This document shows, one piece after another, positions 60,467 through 64,000 of a DNA stretch of 64,000 bases. This DNA comes from Ruminococcus_C sp963590855 (GTDB taxonomy: Bacteria > Bacillota > Clostridia > Oscillospirales > Ruminococcaceae): assembly GCA_963590855.1 (NCBI GenBank), contig CAVAQT010000012.1, forward strand, positions 1 through 64,000, written 5' to 3'. A program made the position numbers and the translations under genes. Each line of letters begins with the position of its first letter. Position 1 is the stretch's first letter. Under the pieces are notes generated by a model. It had not been told where the DNA came from. It saw only the letters and a list, made by a program, of their open reading frames with translations, and did not search any database.

Positions 60467-62440
60467 TCATTCCGGCAGTACCGGGAGACCGGGCACTAAC
60501 AAGATCAGAAAGCCTGCCAGCACCTGGCTGTCGCGGGCATCGATCCTGCCGTCTGCGTAACAGTCCATTGCCGCTTTCTGTGCTGCCGTCGCGTGAAAGC
60601 TGCCCAGCAAATACTGATTCATCAACACCAGATCACTCAGCTCATATGCGCCGTCACCATTGAGGTCAGCAAGCGGATATGCATCCTCCGGCTCTGTCGT
60701 AACCGATCCGGTCGCCGAGGAATCTGTTGGTTCCGTCTCAGAAGAAGCAGCTGTCGTGATGCGGCTTGTTGTTGTGTCTGTGGCGGCAGTGGTCGTGGAT
60801 GCCGAGGTTGTTGTGACGCTTTCCAGCGAAACAAACCGGCGGCTGAACTGATCGGCAAACTGCTCTGCGGAAGAGCCGCTGTACCCATACAGTGTGGTAT
60901 CCTCATACACCGCCGCGGAAGAGACAAACACACAGTCCGGCGCGTGCACTTCCAAAGCAGTCAGACTGTTGCAGTTCCCGAATGCCTCTGCGCCGAGCCA
61001 GTTTGTTGTCTTTGGCAGCACCGCATATTCCAGAGCAGAACAATTTCGGAATGTGTGGTACTCGATCCGCGAGAGCACTTCGGGGAATGCGATCTCTTTC
61101 AGCGAAACACAGCCCTCAAAAGCGCCGGTGCCGCCGTCACCATAGGACAGCGCCGTCACGGAATCCGGAAGCGACACTGTCTGCAAATCCGCATCTCCTG
61201 AAAAAGCGCCCTTCACCGCAGTCACCGGCAAACCGTCTGCCGTATCCGGCACAGTCACCGCTTCGCTGTCCCCGGTATAAGCAACCAGAACCGCCTCACC
61301 ATCGAACAGTCGATAGGTAAAGTCGCCTTTCTGATAGAGCGTTCCGGCATCGCCGCTGTAGCTGTCCGCCGGCACTTCCGGAAGATCGTATAAAAATTCC
61401 CACTTGGTCTTATCGTAGGTATACGGCGCATGATCCACGGAAAAATCAGTTTCTCCGGCGGCAAAATAGCGGTCAGTTTCTGCGGTATCGTCCCATGTGG
61501 CATCGAAATAATAGTAGTTCCCATCATCCATCTGCGCCATATTCCACGCATGACCGCCGCCGTTTCCTAAGCCAACGATATAGAAATTGCTCACGCCCAC
61601 TGCGTTCATCAACAGCTGAAAAGATTTTGCATATCCCTCGCATACCGCAGTGTGATAACGGGAGTCAAATGCCCCGACAATACTGTGAGAGGTCATGGAA
61701 CTGTCCGGGTTGCCGTCTGCATCATAGGCATAAGAAAGCGTTTCCACTAGCCAGTCATGCGCCGCGGTCGCCTTGCCCAGTGCCGTATCCGCAGTATCTA
61801 CCTGCTGCTGCACTGCCGCGATCTGGGTTTCCAGGAGCTTTCGCTCCGCCTGACGCTGGCTACCGTCTGTATAGGCATCCTCGCAGGAAACATACACCGC
61901 ATCAATATAGGAGTCACCGCTCCACGGGTCATAGCGTGTGCTGTAGAGAAACGAACTTCCGATAAAGAAATAGATGGGATTGTCATTGCGGAACATCGAA
62001 ACTACGCGTGTGACATCCTCAGTTGTGAGCGAAGTATCGCTGTTGGAGACTGCACCAAAGCACTGCATCGAACCACCGGTGTAGCTGACCGTGTCCGCAT
62101 CGTCACTGCTGCGGTAAAAGGTATGCGCCGCATTTTTCATGGCATCATACAGTGTTTTTTGCGCTGCGGTCAGTGCCGCATAGCCGTCATAAGAGGCAAA
62201 GCAATCCTCGTCGTAACTGGTCTGATCTGCGGCAGTGACACGTCCTGCGCCATACAGCCGCACCCCGGTATCTGCCGCAGCCGTTTCCTGTGCCAGCGGA
62301 AAGCCCTGCACTGTTGTCAGTCCGCCGCCGCTGCACGGTGCCGCTGCCGCAGAGGCAGCCGGAAGCAGCGAAGCCTGGCAGCCCAACACCGCAGCCACCG
62401 CAAGGACGCTGAGCCATTTTTTCTGTTTTCGATATTGCAT
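60467..62440 (-). CDS. Transglutaminase-like/LRR protein with dockerin
   Basis: 657 residues, secreted. Signal peptide 1-34 (KKWLSVLAVAAVLG, then ASAAA). A transglutaminase-like cysteine protease fold (about 90-330) keeps Cys267 (AVCEGYAK), His297 (GGGHAWN) and Asp313 (YFDATWDD). LRR_5-type repeats follow (about 360-500), then a Thr/Ser linker and a dockerin (about 586-657; DLNGDGAYELSD, DCYADGRIDARD). It may cross-link or cleave proteins, or act on the cellulosome itself; this is open. ATG 62440 lies 13 nt after GGAGG, rather far, with no closer start in frame. Confidence 0.88.
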   Translation of the reverse strand: MQYRKQKKWLSVLAVAAVLGCQASLLPAASAAAAPCSGGGLTTVQGFPLAQETAAADTGVRLYGAGRVTAADQTSYDEDCFASYDGYAALTAAQKTLYDAMKNAAHTFYRSSDDADTVSYTGGSMQCFGAVSNSDTSLTTEDVTRVVSMFRNDNPIYFFIGSSFLYSTRYDPWSGDSYIDAVYVSCEDAYTDGSQRQAERKLLETQIAAVQQQVDTADTALGKATAAHDWLVETLSYAYDADGNPDSSMTSHSIVGAFDSRYHTAVCEGYAKSFQLLMNAVGVSNFYIVGLGNGGGHAWNMAQMDDGNYYYFDATWDDTAETDRYFAAGETDFSVDHAPYTYDKTKWEFLYDLPEVPADSYSGDAGTLYQKGDFTYRLFDGEAVLVAYTGDSEAVTVPDTADGLPVTAVKGAFSGDADLQTVSLPDSVTALSYGDGGTGAFEGCVSLKEIAFPEVLSRIEYHTFRNCSALEYAVLPKTTNWLGAEAFGNCNSLTALEVHAPDCVFVSSAAVYEDTTLYGYSGSSAEQFADQFSRRFVSLESVTTTSASTTTAATDTTTSRITTAASSETEPTDSSATGSVTTEPEDAYPLADLNGDGAYELSDLVLMNQYLLGSFHATAAQKAAMDCYADGRIDARDSQVLAGFLILLVPGLPVLPE

Positions 62441-62500
62441 GTTGAAAAAAGCACCTCCGGTCTTTCCCATCCCCCAATGGTACGATCTGTTTTCGTTTCT

Positions 62501-62530
62501 ATTATAGCATATTCACAGTTTCCATGTCAA
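62501..62530 (-). promoter_or_regulatory. Sigma-A promoter of the transglutaminase-like gene
   Basis: Minus-strand TTGACA (62530-62525), 18-nt spacer, TATAAT (62506-62501) with TGC before the -10. Confidence 0.75.
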
Positions 62531-62766
62531 TATTTTCGGGAATATTCAGCATTTTTCATAAGCAATGCAAGAAAGAATTTCGAGAGCAGCCCTGGACTTT
62601 CCACATCTTCTCCCGCTCTTGTGGAAAGTAATTTTCCTGGTTCTTGCAAATGTGCCGATTTTTTTATACGTTTTCATCGGTTTTTGTGGCAAATTTCAGG
62701 TGATAGACACTTTTTCTGTGGAAACTTATCCGAAATGTACAAAATTCGGAAATTTCTTCAGCAACA

Positions 62767-62795
62767 TTGACAAAAATCATGAAATCCGTTATAAT
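62767..62795 (+). promoter_or_regulatory. Sigma-A promoter of the AspT-family gene
   Basis: TTGACA (62767-62772), 17-nt spacer, TATAAT (62790-62795): perfect consensus. The start of transcription should be near 62802, leaving a leader of about 120 nt. Confidence 0.85.
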
Positions 62796-62802
62796 GATAG
62801 GT

Positions 62803-62920
62803 ATGCAATGCACTAGCTGTTTTTAGCTGGTGTACAAATGTCTTTTTCAGAAGTCCGGCTGAGAGCCGCCGGCAGCTTCTGCAACCGAACTGTTACACAT
62901 GATAAGGAGAGGTTAATTTC
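62803..62920 (+). promoter_or_regulatory. Structured leader upstream of the AspT-family gene
   Basis: Stem 1 CACTAGCT / AGCTGGTG (62811-62818 / 62825-62832; one G-U). Stem 2 CAGAAG / CTTCTG (62848-62853 / 62876-62881) encloses CCGGC / GCCGG (62855-62859 / 62868-62872) with loop TGAGAGCC. A GTGTA / TACAC pairing (62830-62834 / 62894-62898 approx.) could close both. A 28-codon frame from 62838 ends in ATGA at the transporter start. No known riboswitch class fits fully. Confidence 0.4.
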
Positions 62921-64000
62921 ATGAGTCTAAAACTGTTTGAAGTGGCAGGGACGCATATTTTCAGCATGTCTGCCATTGTCATGGTCTTGTTCTTCGTCTT
63001 TGCGATCATCGTCGTAGGCTATCTGCTGGGCAAGATCAACATCAAGGGCGTTTCTCTGGGAACGGCAGCGATCTTCCTGGTCGCACTGGTCGTAGGACAC
63101 TTCAAGGGCGTTGCCTTTGGAGAAAACGGCATCGCCGCTTGGATCGCAGACGTTGAGGCACAGGATGCCGTCAACTTCTATTTCAAGTTGATCCAGAGCT
63201 TCGGTCTGATCCTGTTCGTCACCTCCGTCGGTCTGATCGCAGGCCCGACTTTCTTTAAGAACCTGAAGAAAAACGCAAAGTCCTATGTTCTGCTGGGTGC
63301 AGTCATCATCGCTGCCGGCGCAGGCGTCTGTGCACTTATCACGTTGCTGGTTCCGGGCATGAACTCCGCTATGAGCGTTGGTCTGCTGTCCGGCGCGCTG
63401 ACTAGTACCCCGGCATTTGCCGCAGCGCAGGAAGCCATCGGCGAAAGCAGCCCGGTATTCAAGGAGATTGCGGTCGGTCACGCAGTAGCATATCCGTTCG
63501 GCGTTATCGGCGTTGTTCTGTTCGTACAGATCGTCCCGAAGGTGCTGAAAGCAAACATGACAGAAGAGCGTGCAAAACTGGCTTCGGTAGACTCCGGAGA
63601 AGAAAGTCCGCTGAAGCAGAAAAAGCTGTTTGAAATGGATAAGTTCGGCCTGGGCGCATTCGCACTGACGGTTCTGACCGGCGCGATCCTGGGATGCATC
63701 AACATTCCTCTCGGCGCAGGCTCGTTCAACCTGGGCACTACCGGCGGCCCGCTGATTATGGGTCTGGTCTTTGGTCACTTCGGCAGAATCGGCAAGCTGA
63801 GCATGAAGGTCAACAAGCACCTCCTGGAGGTATTCCAGGAATGGGGACTGGTTCTGTTCCTCATCGGTGCCGGCGTGGACGGCGGTGCCGGATTTGTACA
63901 GACACTGGAAAAGTACGGCCCGCTGCTGTTCCTGTGGGGCGCACTGATGACCACCATCCCGCTGTTCATCGGCTTCTTCCTGGCGAAGAAGGTTCTGAAG
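62921..64000 (+). CDS. AspT/YidE-family antiporter (C-terminus outside window)
   Basis: 360 codons are visible and open to the window edge. About ten hydrophobic helices are visible in all. The pattern GLILFVTSVGLIAGPTFF, then GALTSTPAFAAA is the conserved AspT-type repeat, and LVLFLIGAGVDGGAGF its second copy. Family members exchange aspartate for alanine or transport related acids; the substrate here is unknown. ATG 62921 follows AAGGAGAGG by about 9 nt. A 120-nt leader with stems lies between promoter and start. The middle loop (SGEESPLKQKKLFEMDKFG) is short, without the RCK_C domains of AspT in this part. Confidence 0.85.
   Translation, partial: MSLKLFEVAGTHIFSMSAIVMVLFFVFAIIVVGYLLGKINIKGVSLGTAAIFLVALVVGHFKGVAFGENGIAAWIADVEAQDAVNFYFKLIQSFGLILFVTSVGLIAGPTFFKNLKKNAKSYVLLGAVIIAAGAGVCALITLLVPGMNSAMSVGLLSGALTSTPAFAAAQEAIGESSPVFKEIAVGHAVAYPFGVIGVVLFVQIVPKVLKANMTEERAKLASVDSGEESPLKQKKLFEMDKFGLGAFALTVLTGAILGCINIPLGAGSFNLGTTGGPLIMGLVFGHFGRIGKLSMKVNKHLLEVFQEWGLVLFLIGAGVDGGAGFVQTLEKYGPLLFLWGALMTTIPLFIGFFLAKKVLK

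Larger units (their letters stand above)
62441..62796. other. Divergent intergenic region with inverted repeat
   Basis: About 356 bases without a gene. It holds the minus-strand promoter 62501-62530, a perfect 10-bp inverted repeat ACTTTCCACA / TGTGGAAAGT (62596-62605 / 62620-62629, 14-nt spacing), a further TGTGGAAA at 62717-62724 and the plus-strand promoter at 62767-62795. Confidence 0.6.

Noticed and set aside
44233..62724. TGTGGAAA words as DnaA boxes of an origin
   Set aside because: They lack the TTATNCACA core, and no dnaA, dnaN or AT-rich unwinding region is present.
62803..62826. Seven-codon leader peptide beginning ATGCAATGC
   Set aside because: It would start at the predicted transcription start with no ribosome site.
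62838..62920. TPP riboswitch, because of the CTGAGAG word in the AspT leader
   Set aside because: The flanking helices and the conserved second half (CCTGAT ... GCG-AGGGA) of the THI element are missing; only one short word matches.
1..64000. tRNA, rRNA, insertion sequences, phage genes or CRISPR arrays
   Set aside because: No transposase, integrase, cloverleaf or rRNA sequence was recognised by reading; a tRNA scan was not possible here.

Overview
The window reads as chromosome of a cellulosome-forming Firmicute, most likely a Ruminococcus (R. champanellensis / R. flavefaciens type). Direct evidence is a GH48 cellulase ending in a dockerin, three further dockerin-tailed secreted proteins, a class II xylose isomerase, Firmicute gene orders (spoIIIA-nusB-xseAB-ispA-dxs-tlyA-nadK-argR-recN and yicC-gmk-rpoZ-priA-def-fmt-rsmB-rlmN-stp-prkC-rsgA-thiN), strong AGGAGG ribosome sites and sigma-A promoters close to TTGACA-N17-TATAAT. 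The species is inferred. Most of the window is moderately GC-rich; the gene at 1-584 and the one at 27106-27477 are clearly AT-rich.

1-9485: a truncated BspA-type leucine-rich-repeat gene, a PutP symporter, an orphan membrane protein, xylA with a palindrome upstream and a terminator downstream, then a small plus-strand operon with two YbaK-fold tRNA editing proteins, an unknown 111-residue protein and a DMT permease with a very His-rich tail. The tail region overlaps the end of a convergent lipid-sugar flippase gene.

9527-25954 (all minus): a long conserved block. In transcription order it is the eight-gene spoIIIA operon (AA to AH), behind a good sigma-E-type promoter, then nusB with its own sigma-A promoter and structured leader, a TsaD paralogue, xseA, xseB, ispA, dxs, tlyA, nadK, argR, recN and recQ. 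Most neighbours overlap by 4 to 23 nt. The spoIVB-spo0A pair that follows recN in many spore formers is absent here.

26171-40909 (minus): an acetyltransferase and three small unknown genes, then the long yicC-to-thiN operon for nucleotide supply, RNA polymerase omega, replication restart, translation start and end processing, rRNA methylation and the PrkC/Stp kinase-phosphatase pair.

41016-64000: the secreted and surface region. GH48-dockerin is divergent from a four-gene Gld-like ABC operon, which is followed by a DD-carboxypeptidase and a VanY-fold protein that appears to lack its key residues. Then come a 2001-residue LRR protein with five EF-hand-like modules and a dockerin, a BspA-type LRR dockerin protein, a transglutaminase-like dockerin protein and the start of an AspT-family antiporter behind a structured leader. 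The dockerin genes sit behind near-consensus promoters and share a TGTGGAAA motif in their intergenic regions.
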